Both the position numbers and the translations under genes were made by a program. The notes below the pieces were generated by a model. The model was not told the origin of the DNA, made no database searches, and saw only the letters and a program-made list of their open reading frames with translations. From Stenotrophomonas sp. 24(2023) (GTDB lineage Bacteria; Pseudomonadota; Gammaproteobacteria; Xanthomonadales; Xanthomonadaceae), in assembly GCF_030913365.1 (NCBI RefSeq), contig NZ_CP133160.1, positions 2,332,001 through 2,396,000 on the forward strand: a stretch of 64,000 nt of DNA, written 5' to 3'. Positions within the stretch are counted from its first letter, which is position 1. Each line of letters begins with the position of its first letter. Below, in pieces: positions 42,948 to 51,947 of the stretch.

Positions 42948-43707
42948 TGCCCTGATTGCCGAAGATGAGGACCTGCTGCGGCAATCGCTGGTGGAGCAGC
43001 TGGGCCGGTTGTGGCCGGAACTGCGCCTGGTGGCCGAATGCGAAGACGGTGCCAGCGCGCTGGAACAGCTGGCAGAGAAGCAGCCGGACATCGCCTTCCT
43101 GGATATCCGCATGCCGGGCGTGACCGGTATCGAGGTGGCCCGCTCTCTGCCGCAGATCAGCCCGCGCACCCAGGTGGTGTTCGTCACCGCCTACGACCAG
43201 TACGCCATCGATGCGTTCGAGCAGGGGGCGATGGACTACCTGCTCAAGCCGGTCAGCGATGAGCGGCTGCTGGCCACGCGCGAGCGCATCCTGGCGCGGC
43301 TGCCCTCGGCCCGCCAGGACGATGCCGTGCTGGAACACCTGCTGCAGCGCCTGGGCGCGGCCCCGCAGGCGGCCGGGCGGCCGCCGCTGGCCTGGATCAC
43401 CGCCAGCAATGGCCGCGATACGCAGCTGATCATGCTCGAGGACGTGATCTATTTCCGCGCCGACAACAAGTACACCACCGTGGTCACGGCCGAGGGCGAA
43501 AGCCTGCTGCGCACCCCGCTGAAGGAACTGCTGGACGTGCTCGATGGCCAGCAGTTCCGGCAGATCCACCGCTCCACCATCGTCAACATGAAATCGGTGG
43601 CGGCCGTGAGCCGCGACGATGCCGGGCGCGGTGTGCTGCGCCTGAAACACCGGAGTGAAACGCTGCTGGTCAGCCAGCCGTTCATGACCCTGTTCCGCGG
43701 GATGTAA
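42937..43707 (+). CDS. LytTR-type response regulator
   Basis: The 256-residue protein has a receiver domain (EDEDLLRQSL, FLDIRMPG with the phospho-Asp, VTAYDQY, LLKPV) and a C-terminal LytTR DNA-binding domain (FRADNKYTTVVT, RQIHRSTIVNM). It is translated together with the LytS-type kinase. LytTR regulators of this kind often control exported or envelope functions. Confidence 0.92.
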   Translation: MPLDALIAEDEDLLRQSLVEQLGRLWPELRLVAECEDGASALEQLAEKQPDIAFLDIRMPGVTGIEVARSLPQISPRTQVVFVTAYDQYAIDAFEQGAMDYLLKPVSDERLLATRERILARLPSARQDDAVLEHLLQRLGAAPQAAGRPPLAWITASNGRDTQLIMLEDVIYFRADNKYTTVVTAEGESLLRTPLKELLDVLDGQQFRQIHRSTIVNMKSVAAVSRDDAGRGVLRLKHRSETLLVSQPFMTLFRGM

Positions 43708-43735
43708 CCGCGCCCCTCGCTGCGAAGGAACTGAT

Positions 43736-44092
43736 ATGCGCCCGCTTCTGCTTGCAAGCCTTGCCGTGCTGGCGATCGCCGGCTGTGACCGGCCCGGCAC
43801 CGGCTCCACATCGACATCCATCACCCATGTGCGCGCCAACGGCGTGGATACGGTCCACAGCAAGGTGACCGTGACCGGCGGCATCGCGCGCTTCGACTGC
43901 ATTGCCAGCCGCAGTGGCCGCTGCCACTACCTGGTGCTGGACCCGCGCTGCAGCGTGGATGCGGCCTGCGATCAGCCGCCGTTGCGGCGGCTGGAGGTGG
44001 AGGCGGGCAAGACAACGGAGGTCACCGGCCTGCCGAAGGGCTTCCAGCAGTGCGTCAGCGACGTGCAGAAAGAACACTGCCACCGCGAGTGA
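43736..44092 (+). CDS. Hypothetical lipoprotein
   Basis: The 118-residue protein has a lipobox signal (LLLASLAVLAIAGCD) and a mature part with five further cysteines (FDCIAS, GRCHYL, PRCSVDAACDQ, QQCVSD, EHCHRE). It follows the two-component genes by 28 bases and may be part of their operon. No family is recognised. Confidence 0.7.
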   Translation: MRPLLLASLAVLAIAGCDRPGTGSTSTSITHVRANGVDTVHSKVTVTGGIARFDCIASRSGRCHYLVLDPRCSVDAACDQPPLRRLEVEAGKTTEVTGLPKGFQQCVSDVQKEHCHRE

Positions 44093-44106
44093 TCACGGTG
44101 GCAGTG
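44075..44106. terminator. Hairpin overlapping the lipoprotein stop codon
   Basis: CACTGCCACCG and CGGTGGCAGTG form an 11-bp perfect stem around the TGA stop. It lies between convergent genes and could terminate both. No T run is present. Confidence 0.6.
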
Positions 44107-44131
44107 TGGCTCCCCCCGATTGCGGTGGGGG

Positions 44132-44746
44132 CTAGAAGGCGGGTTGCAGCGTGAGCGGATGCTGGTGCTCGTTCTCGCCGACATGGTTGAGCCGGCCGAC
44201 CAGTTCGGAGTGCTGCTTCATGCGGCCGATCTCGGTCATGATGCGGATGTCCTCATGGCGCAGCTCGCGGCGGGCGGTGACGGCCTGCTTGTAGTCCAGC
44301 ACTTCCGGGTAGTGTTCGGCCAGGTCCAGCGCCTCGGCCACGCATTCCACGCTGTCGGCCTTGGAACTGATGCGGGCGCGGCTGTTGAAGGCCTTCATCC
44401 AGCGCTCGAAGCCGGCGGTACGGTCGAACATGTTGGCCATGAACCAGATCACGAACAGGATCGACACCCAGGAACCGAACACCACGACCACGCGGGTGAA
44501 GGTGATATGGAAATCATCGCGCCACAGGTAGTCGGCAATCAGGCCGAGGATGAGCAGCGAGGCCGCCTGCCAGCCGATAATCGAGGCGATCAGCCATTGG
44601 CACTTGGCCTGCGCCAGCACCGCCACTTCGTCGCGGATCTGTTGTTCGCTGAGGTTGCGCCAATGCGCGACCTGTTTGTCGAACGGGCTGCTGTACAGCT
44701 CGTTGTCGCGAAGCAGTAGTCCCAAACCCTTGAACAAAGCAATCAT
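44132..44746 (-). CDS. Hypothetical membrane protein
   Basis: The ATG at 44746 has AAGGAG seven bases upstream. The 204-residue product has two membrane helices (CQWLIASIIGWQAASLLILG and TRVVVVFGSWVSILFVIWFM) and cytoplasmic N- and C-termini with long charged helices. I recognise no family. The composition is normal for the chromosome. Confidence 0.7.
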   Translation of the reverse strand: MIALFKGLGLLLRDNELYSSPFDKQVAHWRNLSEQQIRDEVAVLAQAKCQWLIASIIGWQAASLLILGLIADYLWRDDFHITFTRVVVVFGSWVSILFVIWFMANMFDRTAGFERWMKAFNSRARISSKADSVECVAEALDLAEHYPEVLDYKQAVTARRELRHEDIRIMTEIGRMKQHSELVGRLNHVGENEHQHPLTLQPAF

Positions 44747-45087
44747 GGCTGGCTCCTTGTGGAACGTGCGTCGATCAGCATTGGACGGTGTGGCAGGTCC
44801 AGTTCTAGCACTTCCAGCGAGCGGTGCAATGGGCGCACGGCCACGCGGCGCAAGGGGTCTGTCGGGGAGAGTGAATGTTGTTGCATCGCAGCAGCGCGGT
44901 CGCAGCCTGCGACAAGATGTCGCAGGGTGAAATGTGCTGCGCCTGCACATGAAACCGGGGCTGAGCGGAAGCGGCGGCCGCCGTGGCCGATCCTGCCGCT
45001 GCTGGCGGACAACTGCGCGGAAACCGCCTCGCACGCAGGGCCGGCCCCTGCGGAAACGGGCGCCGCAGGGCGCCCGTTCCGGTTACA
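44747..45087. other. Intergenic region between the membrane protein and M13 peptidase genes
   Basis: No gene is supported here. The region holds a perfect 9-bp hairpin, CCTGCGACA-AGA-TGTCGCAGG (44906-44926), about 160 bases upstream of the membrane protein start, and an imperfect GC-rich end near 45050. A promoter for the membrane protein should lie here. Confidence 0.4.
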
Positions 45088-47196
45088 TCACCACACCTTG
45101 ACCCGCTTGTCCGGGGCCAGGTACAGCTTCTGGCCTTCCTTCACCTCGAACGCGGGGTACCACGCGTCGATGTTGCGCACGGTCAGCGCACGGAACTGGC
45201 CCGGGGCATGCACGTCGGTCAGCAGCGAGTTGCGCAGCGCCTGTTCGCGGCTCTTGCTGCGCCAGGCCTGGGCGAAGCCGAGGAAGAAGCGCTGGTCCGG
45301 GGTGAAGCCCTCGATGGTCTGGCCCGGCTTGCCCTGCAGCGAGAGCTGGTAGGCGTCGTAGGCGGTGCCCAGGCCGGCCACATCGGCGATGTTCTCGCCC
45401 AGGGTCAGCTTGCCGTTCACGTGCACGCCGGGGAACGGTTCGTAGCTGCTGAACTGCGCGGCCAGGGCATCACCGGCGGCGTTGAACTGCTTGAGGTCTT
45501 CCGGCGTCCACCAGTTGTGCAGCTTGCCGGTTTCATCGAACAGCGCACCGGCGTTGTCGAAGCCATGGCTGATCTCGTGGCCGATCACCGCGCCGATGGC
45601 GCCGTAGTTCACCGCGTCGTCGGCGGCACCATCGAAGAACGGCGGCTGCAGGATCGCGGCCGGGAACACCAGGCGGTTTTCCAGCGGTACGTTCATCGCG
45701 TTGATGGTCTGCGGCAGCATCGCCCACTCGCCATGGTCCACCGGCTTGCCCAGCTTGGCGATGTTGCGCTGGTATTCGAACCGTTCGGCACGCTGTGCGT
45801 TGCCCAGCGGATCGTCGCGGCGGATCTCCAGGCCGGTGTAGTCGCGCCACGTGTCCGGGTAGCCCATGCCCACGGTCAGGCCGGCCACCTTGGCCTTGGC
45901 ACTGGCCTTGGTCTGCGGGGACATCCAGGTCAGTGCATCGATGCGCTTGGCGAAGGCGGCGATGATGTTCTTCGCCATTTCATCGGCGCGTTCCTTGGTC
46001 CTGGCATCGAAATGCTTTTCCACGTAGCGCTTGCCGATGGCCTCGCCGACGGCGTGGTTGGCATCGTCCACCGCACGCTTCCAGCGATCGCTCTGCTGCG
46101 GGGTGCCGCTGAGCGCGGTGCCGTGGAAGGCGAAGCGCGCATCGGCGAACTTCTTCGGCAGGTAGGCGGCGGCGCGGTCCAGGGCATGGAAGGTCATGTA
46201 GTCCTTCCAGACATCCAGCGGCTCGGTGGCCACCAGCTTGGACAGCCCGGCCACGGCCTTGGGCTGCCACACGATGAAGTCCTGCTGCTGGCCCAGCCCG
46301 GCTGCATCAAGGAAGGCCGCCCAGTCCAGGCCTGGGGCCTTGGCGCTGAAATCGGCCTGGGTCCACGGGTTGGCGCCCAGGGTCACGTTGTTGGTTTCTT
46401 CCTGGGTGGCGTGGGCCTGGGCGATCCTGGTTTCCAGCGCCACGATGCGCTGCGCCTTGCCGGCGGCATCGGCCACCCCGGCCAGATGCAGCAGCTGGCC
46501 GACATAGGCCTGGTACTGCTTGCGCAGCTCGGCCATGCGGCCATCGCCCAGGTAGAAGTCGCGGTCGGGCATGCCCAGGCCGCCCTGCACCAGGTACGGC
46601 GCGTTGCGGTCCGGCTGCAGCATGTCCACCGACACCCACAGGCCGAACAGGCGGTCGGTGTAGAAGTTGGTGGCGTTGAGCAGGTCCACGTCGGCACGCA
46701 TGTCGCCACCCAGTGCACGGGCCAGCGCGGCCTTGTCGGCGATGCCGCCGATGGCCTTCAGCTGCGGCTGCACCGGGGCCAGCCCGTGCTTCTCGATACC
46801 GGCTTCATCCATGAAGGCGGCGTAGTAATCGCCGATCAGCCTGTCATCGCCGCTGGCCTGCGCATTGGCCGCAGCGCCTTCGAGGATGGCGCGGGTATCG
46901 GCCAGGGTCTTTTCGGCGATGACGTTGAAACTGCCGTAGCGCGAACGGTCGGCCGGGATCTGGGTGTTCTTCACCCAGGTGCCGTTGGCGAAACCGAAGA
47001 AGTCATCACCGGCGGTGATGCTGCGGTCCATGCCGGTGGCATCGAAGCCGAAGCTGCCGAGCATCGGCGTGGCGGCGGCCGGGGCCGCATCGGCGGGGGC
47101 GGCATCGGCCACCGGCGCGGCAGGGCGATCACAGGCGGCCAGGGACAGGCTGGCCAGCACGGCCAGGACCAGGGTAGGGCGACGCAGCAGGGACAT
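45088..47196 (-). CDS. M13-family metallopeptidase (PepO/neprilysin-like), lipoprotein
   Basis: From the ATG at 47196 (GAGAAG upstream) the protein has 702 residues and a lipoprotein signal (LVLAVLASLSLAACD). The M13 zinc site is intact: IGHEISHGFDNAG (HExxH) and GENIADVAG (third ligand and Asp), with the substrate-binding NAY-like region NAMNVPLENR. The end HHLACRDKRVKVW-like sequence (APDKRVKVW) is family-typical. A TTG seven codons earlier could also start it. It hydrolyses peptides in the periplasm. Confidence 0.92.
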   Translation of the reverse strand: MSLLRRPTLVLAVLASLSLAACDRPAAPVADAAPADAAPAAATPMLGSFGFDATGMDRSITAGDDFFGFANGTWVKNTQIPADRSRYGSFNVIAEKTLADTRAILEGAAANAQASGDDRLIGDYYAAFMDEAGIEKHGLAPVQPQLKAIGGIADKAALARALGGDMRADVDLLNATNFYTDRLFGLWVSVDMLQPDRNAPYLVQGGLGMPDRDFYLGDGRMAELRKQYQAYVGQLLHLAGVADAAGKAQRIVALETRIAQAHATQEETNNVTLGANPWTQADFSAKAPGLDWAAFLDAAGLGQQQDFIVWQPKAVAGLSKLVATEPLDVWKDYMTFHALDRAAAYLPKKFADARFAFHGTALSGTPQQSDRWKRAVDDANHAVGEAIGKRYVEKHFDARTKERADEMAKNIIAAFAKRIDALTWMSPQTKASAKAKVAGLTVGMGYPDTWRDYTGLEIRRDDPLGNAQRAERFEYQRNIAKLGKPVDHGEWAMLPQTINAMNVPLENRLVFPAAILQPPFFDGAADDAVNYGAIGAVIGHEISHGFDNAGALFDETGKLHNWWTPEDLKQFNAAGDALAAQFSSYEPFPGVHVNGKLTLGENIADVAGLGTAYDAYQLSLQGKPGQTIEGFTPDQRFFLGFAQAWRSKSREQALRNSLLTDVHAPGQFRALTVRNIDAWYPAFEVKEGQKLYLAPDKRVKVW

Positions 47197-47514
47197 GGAC
47201 ACGTACTTCTCGTGCAACGGAAAGCACCAGTCTACTGCGCGGGGCTGCAGGGGGTTGCGTCGGCAACCATACGCCGGCGGCGGGTTGGCTGTGCAGGATC
47301 TGGCCGCACGCGGCCGGTCCGGACGGGATCGATCTTCCCGCCGTCATCGACGTGGTGCATGCTGGCCGCCGGGTGCGGGTTCCCCGTCGGCGGGGGCCGG
47401 GCACTGACCTTATTTCGAGACGTCAAGATTGGCAGCCATCGGCCGTTGAGGACCGATGATGCCGAGGAGCCGTACACGCATGAAGCCCGCCCACGCAGTG
47501 CCAAGGAACGCGCG
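47197..47514. other. Divergent promoter region between the M13 peptidase and the PAS-GGDEF-EAL gene
   Basis: No gene is supported in these 318 bases. A sigma-28-like promoter match for the EAL gene is present at 47423-47449; otherwise the region is GC-rich with small repeats. Confidence 0.5.
47423..47449 (+). promoter_or_regulatory. Sigma-28-like promoter upstream of the PAS-GGDEF-EAL gene
   Basis: TCAA, then 15 bases, then GCCGTTGA resembles the flagellar sigma-28 pattern TAAA-N15-GCCGATAA (GCCG and final A kept). It lies 66 bases before the start codon. The -10 part deviates at two positions. Confidence 0.45.
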
Positions 47515-50484
47515 ATGCCCGCACTGAGCCGTGCGCTGGCCCGGCCGCTGCGTGCCATCAGCTGGGGCGGCATCCTGCTGGGGCTGCTGCTGGTGATCGG
47601 GCTGGTGGTGATGCTGGCCAACGACCACCAGCGGCGGCTGGAGGCCGCGCAGCGCCAGAGCCGCGCGCTGGCGGTGGGCAGCGAGCGCCTGCTGGGCATG
47701 GAACTGCGCAACCTGGAGCGGGCCCTGCAGGGCATCGCCGCCGATGGCGTGCAGCTCTACCGGTATGTGCCCGAGCAGGCACCGGCGCTGCTGGCCGCGG
47801 CCATCGAGGGGGTACTGCAGCGCCATCACGAACTGCACAGCATCGTGGTGGTGGACCCGCATGGGCGCCCGCTGGGCGGCGGCAGTGGCGACCTGCAGCT
47901 GCCGCTGTGGCTGGATGGCCTGCACCGCGGCAAGGGCAGCCAGCTGTACCTGGGCCCGCCACAGCGGGTGGGGGGGGAACGGCCGGAATGGGTGGTGCCG
48001 GTGGCGCTGCCGATGGATGCCCGGCGCTGGCTGCTCGCGCGGCTGCGCTGCAGCGAACTGCAGGCCATCATCAGCGGGCTGGATGTGGGCCCGGATGGCA
48101 TGGTGTCCATCACCGATGCGCAGGGCTACATGCTGGCGCGCGTACCGGCCCCGGAAGGCAGCATCGGCGCCCGCTACGTGCTGCCCGGGCGCGAACTGCT
48201 GGGCAGCCGCGCGGTGGTGGAACTGGGCACCTTCAACGGTGTGGTCGATGGCGTGCCGCGCATTTCCACCCTGAGCACGCTGGAGAGGAGCCCGCTGGCG
48301 GTGCAGGTGGGGCTGGCCAACACGGATGTGCTGGCGCCCTGGTGGCCCTATGTGCAGGCCGCCGTGGTGATCACCCTGGTCTACCTGCTGATGCTGCTGG
48401 GGCTGCTGCTGGCGGTGCGCCGCAGCCTGGACCGGCAGAAGGCCATGGCCGAGCAGCTGCGCACCGGCAGTGCCGAACTGCGCATGGCGCACCAGGTGGG
48501 CCGCGTCTGCACCTGGTACGTGGATGAGGATGCCGCTTCGCTGCGCTGGTCACCGCTGGCACGGGAGATCTTCGGCATCGCCCACGATGCCCTGCCGGTG
48601 ACCGACTTCTTCGACCGGGTGCACCGCGAAGACGTGGTGCGGCTGCAGGCGGCTTTCGACCAGGCCTTTGCGGGCACGGCGACGCTGGACGAGGTGTTCC
48701 GGCTGGTGCTGCCCGGCGGCGAAGTGCGCTGGGTGGGGGCACGCGGCCAGCGCGTGGCGATGGCCGACCGCCAGCGGCGCATGATCGGCGCCCTGACCGA
48801 CCTGAGCGAGCGTTACCAGGCCCGTGAGCAGGTGACCCGGGTCGAGCGGCGCTTCCGCCTGCTGTTCGACCGCAACCCGGCCCCGTTCTGGGTGTTCGAC
48901 CCGGACACGCTGCGCTTCATCGAGGTCAACGAAGCGGCCGTGCGCCAGTACGGCTACAGCCGCGAGGAATTCCTGTCGATGAGCATCCTCGACATCCGCC
49001 CGCGCGAAGGCTGGGAGGAAGTGCGCGGGGCGATCGAGCAGGCGCGCACGGGCGAACTGCAGGACGCCAAGGTGCGCCTGCACCAGCGCAAGGACGGCAC
49101 CGTGTTCGAGGTGCGCGCGCACCTGGCGCAGCTGGATTTCGACGGGCAGCCGGCGTGCCTGGTGCTGGCCGAGGACGTGAGCGAGCGGCTGGCCTATGAG
49201 CGTGACCTGGCCTACCAGGCGCTGTACAACCCGGCCACCGGCCTGCTCAACGTGCGCGGCCTGGCGGCGCAGCTGGACGAGCAGGATGCCGGCTACACGA
49301 TCGCCTATGTGCAGCTGCGCGGCCTGCAGCTGGTGGCCGATACGCTGGGCCGGGAGGTGGGCGAGGCCGTGCTGCAGGCGATGGCCGCGCGGCTGGGCGG
49401 GCTGGGCGCACGCCATGGGCGGCTGGCCTTCCAGCCCACCGAGGACTTCGTGTTCGCCATCGAGGCCGGGCACAACGCGCAGTCGGTGCTGGACAGCCTG
49501 CTGCAGGTGGTGTCCGCCCCGGTGCGCGGGCAGGATTCGCTGCACCAGTTCGAGCCGCGCATCGGCGTATCGGTGCACGCCCCGGGCGATGGGCTGCGTG
49601 CCGAGCAGGTCATCGGCATGGCCGCGCAGGCCGCGCATGCCGCGCGTGCCGAAGGCAATGTCGTGGTCTGGTTCGATACCCAGGTGGCCACGCGCCAGGC
49701 CGACCGCCTGCGGCTGGCTGGCCGCATCCACGCCGCCATCGACACCGAGTTCGAGCTGCACTACCAGCCCATCTGCATGGCGGCCGATGGCCGCCCCGCC
49801 GCGCTGGAAGCGCTGCTGCGCTGGCCGCAGGCCGATGGCAGTTTCATTCCGCCGGGCGAGTTCATCCAGTTGTGCGAGGACACCGGCCTGATCCTGCCGC
49901 TGGGGCGCTGGGTGATCCGTACCGCGGCACAGGCACAGCGGCAACTGGTCGAGGCCGGGTGGGGCGAATTGCCGATCGCGGTCAACGTATCGGCGGTGCA
50001 GTTCTTCAACAGCGACCTGGTGGCTGAATTCACCGATGCCCTGCGCGAGTTCGGGCTGGCCCGTGGCGCGCTGCAGGTGGAATTGACCGAGAGCAGCCTG
50101 ATGCGCAAGCCGGCGCAGGCGCTGCAGACCATGCAGCGCCTGAACGAGCAGGGCATCTGCGTGTCGCTGGATGATTTCGGCACCGGCTATTCCAGCATGT
50201 CCTACCTGCAGCACCTGCCGCTGGACATCCTGAAGATCGACCGCAGCTTCGTGGCGGACGTGGAAACCAACCCGCGCAATGCCTCGATCTGCCGCGCGCT
50301 GCTGTCGCTGGGCCACAGCATGGGGCTGACGATCATCGCCGAAGGCGTGGAAACCCCGGGGCAGCTGCAATGGCTGGCCGCGCATGGCTGCGACCAGGTG
50401 CAGGGGTATCTGCTGGGCCGCCCGGCCCGGCTGGACGCGGTCATCGCCGCGCTGGAAGCCGTACCGGTGGATGCATGCCGGTAG
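47515..50484 (+). CDS. Membrane PAS-PAS-GGDEF(degenerate)-EAL protein
   Basis: The ATG at 47515 follows AAGGA with seven-base spacing. The 989 residues contain a membrane helix (ISWGGILLGLLLVIGLVVML), a periplasmic sensor domain of about 230 residues, a second helix near 285, two PAS domains, a GGDEF domain in which the active-site loop reads FQPTEDFVF, so it is likely inactive, and an EAL domain with EALLRWPQADG, NVSAVQF, ELTESSL, DDFGTGYSS, KIDRSF and EGVETPGQ. It probably hydrolyses c-di-GMP, with the degenerate GGDEF acting as a regulator. Confidence 0.9.
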   Translation: MPALSRALARPLRAISWGGILLGLLLVIGLVVMLANDHQRRLEAAQRQSRALAVGSERLLGMELRNLERALQGIAADGVQLYRYVPEQAPALLAAAIEGVLQRHHELHSIVVVDPHGRPLGGGSGDLQLPLWLDGLHRGKGSQLYLGPPQRVGGERPEWVVPVALPMDARRWLLARLRCSELQAIISGLDVGPDGMVSITDAQGYMLARVPAPEGSIGARYVLPGRELLGSRAVVELGTFNGVVDGVPRISTLSTLERSPLAVQVGLANTDVLAPWWPYVQAAVVITLVYLLMLLGLLLAVRRSLDRQKAMAEQLRTGSAELRMAHQVGRVCTWYVDEDAASLRWSPLAREIFGIAHDALPVTDFFDRVHREDVVRLQAAFDQAFAGTATLDEVFRLVLPGGEVRWVGARGQRVAMADRQRRMIGALTDLSERYQAREQVTRVERRFRLLFDRNPAPFWVFDPDTLRFIEVNEAAVRQYGYSREEFLSMSILDIRPREGWEEVRGAIEQARTGELQDAKVRLHQRKDGTVFEVRAHLAQLDFDGQPACLVLAEDVSERLAYERDLAYQALYNPATGLLNVRGLAAQLDEQDAGYTIAYVQLRGLQLVADTLGREVGEAVLQAMAARLGGLGARHGRLAFQPTEDFVFAIEAGHNAQSVLDSLLQVVSAPVRGQDSLHQFEPRIGVSVHAPGDGLRAEQVIGMAAQAAHAARAEGNVVVWFDTQVATRQADRLRLAGRIHAAIDTEFELHYQPICMAADGRPAALEALLRWPQADGSFIPPGEFIQLCEDTGLILPLGRWVIRTAAQAQRQLVEAGWGELPIAVNVSAVQFFNSDLVAEFTDALREFGLARGALQVELTESSLMRKPAQALQTMQRLNEQGICVSLDDFGTGYSSMSYLQHLPLDILKIDRSFVADVETNPRNASICRALLSLGHSMGLTIIAEGVETPGQLQWLAAHGCDQVQGYLLGRPARLDAVIAALEAVPVDACR

Positions 50485-50499
50485 CGTTGACGCTACCGG
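50478..50499 (+). terminator. Hairpin at the stop of the PAS-GGDEF-EAL gene
   Basis: CCGGTAGCG-TTGA-CGCTACCGG is a perfect 9-bp stem with the loop TTGA and includes the TAG stop. It starts with GTAG in both directions, as REP elements do. A damaged relative is at 24413-24431. Confidence 0.65.
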
Positions 50500-50523
50500 A
50501 GCAACCGCAATCCCATCCGCTTC

Positions 50524-51405
50524 CTACACCCCGGTTTCCACCAGGTAATCGATGAAGCTGCGTACCTTCGGGGCCAGGTGGTTGCGGCTGTTGTACACGG
50601 CAAAGATGCCCACGGGGGGCACTTCCCAGTCGGGCAGCACGCGCACCAGGCGGCCATCGGCCAAGGCCGGTTCCAGCAGGAAATCCGGCTGCAGGATGAT
50701 GCCCATGCCGGCGATCGCAGCCGCGCACAGCACATCACCGTTGTTCGCACGCAACCGGCTGCCTACCGCCACTTTCACTTCGCCGCCTGGTCCCTGCAGG
50801 GGCCACACATCACCGCTGGACCAGTAGCTGTAGGTCAGGCAGGCATGCCCGGCCAGCTCCTGCGGGCTTTGTGGCGTGCCCTGCGCCTGCAGGTAGGCCG
50901 GGGCGGCACACAGGCTGATGCGGGCCTGGCCCAGGCGGCGGGCGATCAGGGTGGGGCTGGGCTCGCGGGTGATGCGGATGACCACGTCGTAGCCTTCTTC
51001 GACCATGTCCACCAGGCGGTCGGACAGGGCCAGGTCCAGCTCCACCTGCGGGAAACGCGCGCGGAAGCCGGCCAGCAGCGGCCCGAGCCGGGCGATGCCC
51101 CAGCTGACCGGGGCGTTGATGCGCAGGGTGCCGGAGGGGGCCAGGGCCTGCGCGCCGACGCTGGCTTCCAGCGCGTCGAACTCGGCCAGCAGGCGCACGC
51201 TCTGTTCGTAGTAGGCCGCACCGGCCGTGGTCGGGCTGACCCGGCGGGTGGTGCGATGGAGCAGGCGGGTGTTCAGGCGCTTTTCCAGCGCGGCGATCTG
51301 CCGGGTGACGCCGGCGGTGGACAGCCCCAGCGCCTGGGCGGCGGCGCTGAAGCCGTTGCGCTCGACCACCGCGACGAACACGCGCATGGCATCGAGGGTG
51401 TCCAT
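50524..51405 (-). CDS. LysR-family transcriptional regulator
   Basis: The 293-residue protein has the HTH (MRVFVAVVERNGFSAAAQAL, STAGVTRQIAALEKRL, LLHRTTRRVSPT) and a substrate-binding domain with DRLVDMVEEGYDVVIRI, typical of the group that controls oxidoreductase genes. It is divergent from the doxX-dioxygenase-esterase operon across a 30-bp palindrome, so that operon is the likely target. Confidence 0.9.
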   Translation of the reverse strand: MDTLDAMRVFVAVVERNGFSAAAQALGLSTAGVTRQIAALEKRLNTRLLHRTTRRVSPTTAGAAYYEQSVRLLAEFDALEASVGAQALAPSGTLRINAPVSWGIARLGPLLAGFRARFPQVELDLALSDRLVDMVEEGYDVVIRITREPSPTLIARRLGQARISLCAAPAYLQAQGTPQSPQELAGHACLTYSYWSSGDVWPLQGPGGEVKVAVGSRLRANNGDVLCAAAIAGMGIILQPDFLLEPALADGRLVRVLPDWEVPPVGIFAVYNSRNHLAPKVRSFIDYLVETGV

Positions 51406-51420
51406 TGTTTCACCTTATGA

Positions 51421-51450
51421 AATAAATACGGTCATATGATCGTATTTATT
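51421..51450. promoter_or_regulatory. AT-rich operator between the LysR gene and the doxX operon
   Basis: The 30 bases are a near-perfect palindrome with arms AATAAATACG and CGTATTTATT around CATATG; only one pair of positions fails. It begins 15 bases from the LysR start codon and stands out by its AT content. It is a probable autoregulated LysR binding site. Confidence 0.8.
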
Positions 51451-51502
51451 GGCTGACAGGGGCGCAATAACCTGAGCACCTCTTCCTTCCCCGAGATGCG
51501 CC

Positions 51503-51913
51503 ATGAAGCCGTCCACGCCGTCGCTGTCCCCGCTCGCTCCCTATGGCGCCACCGTGCTGCGCTGGGCGCTGGGCGCGCTGTTCCTGGTCCATGCCCTGAT
51601 CAAGCTGCTGGTGCTCACCCCGGCGGGTACGGCGGGGTTCTTCGCCTCGCTGGGCCTTCCCCCGGCGCTGGCGTACCTGACCATCGCCGCTGAACTGCTG
51701 ATCGCCGCGTCGCTGCTGCTGGGCGTGTATGCCCGCTGGGTCGGCCTGCTGGGCGTGCCGCTGCTGCTGGGCACCATCGCGACCGTGCACGGTGCCAACG
51801 GCTTCACCTTCAGCAACCCCGGCGGTGGCTGGGAGTACCCGGCGCTGTGGGCGCTGGCGCTGCTGGTGCTGTTCCTGGTCGGCGATGGCCGCTGGACGCT
51901 GCGCTCGCGCTGA
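51503..51913 (+). CDS. DoxX-family membrane protein
   Basis: The 136-residue protein has four membrane helices and the DoxX pattern LRWALGALFLVHALIKLL, ELLIAASLLLGVYARWVGL, with a conserved HGANGF-x-GGGWEYPALW region. DoxX proteins are often linked to redox enzymes. The first gene of a three-gene operon. Confidence 0.87.
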   Translation: MKPSTPSLSPLAPYGATVLRWALGALFLVHALIKLLVLTPAGTAGFFASLGLPPALAYLTIAAELLIAASLLLGVYARWVGLLGVPLLLGTIATVHGANGFTFSNPGGGWEYPALWALALLVLFLVGDGRWTLRSR

Positions 51914-51947
51914 GCGCGGCTCTTTCCCTTTCCTGCTGGAGGACACC

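Noticed and set aside
44983..47514. Very long open frame joined to the front of the PAS-GGDEF-EAL gene
   Set aside because: It runs antisense to the M13 peptidase gene and has no family motif; a good ribosome site and a membrane helix place the true start at 47515. High GC makes long open frames common.
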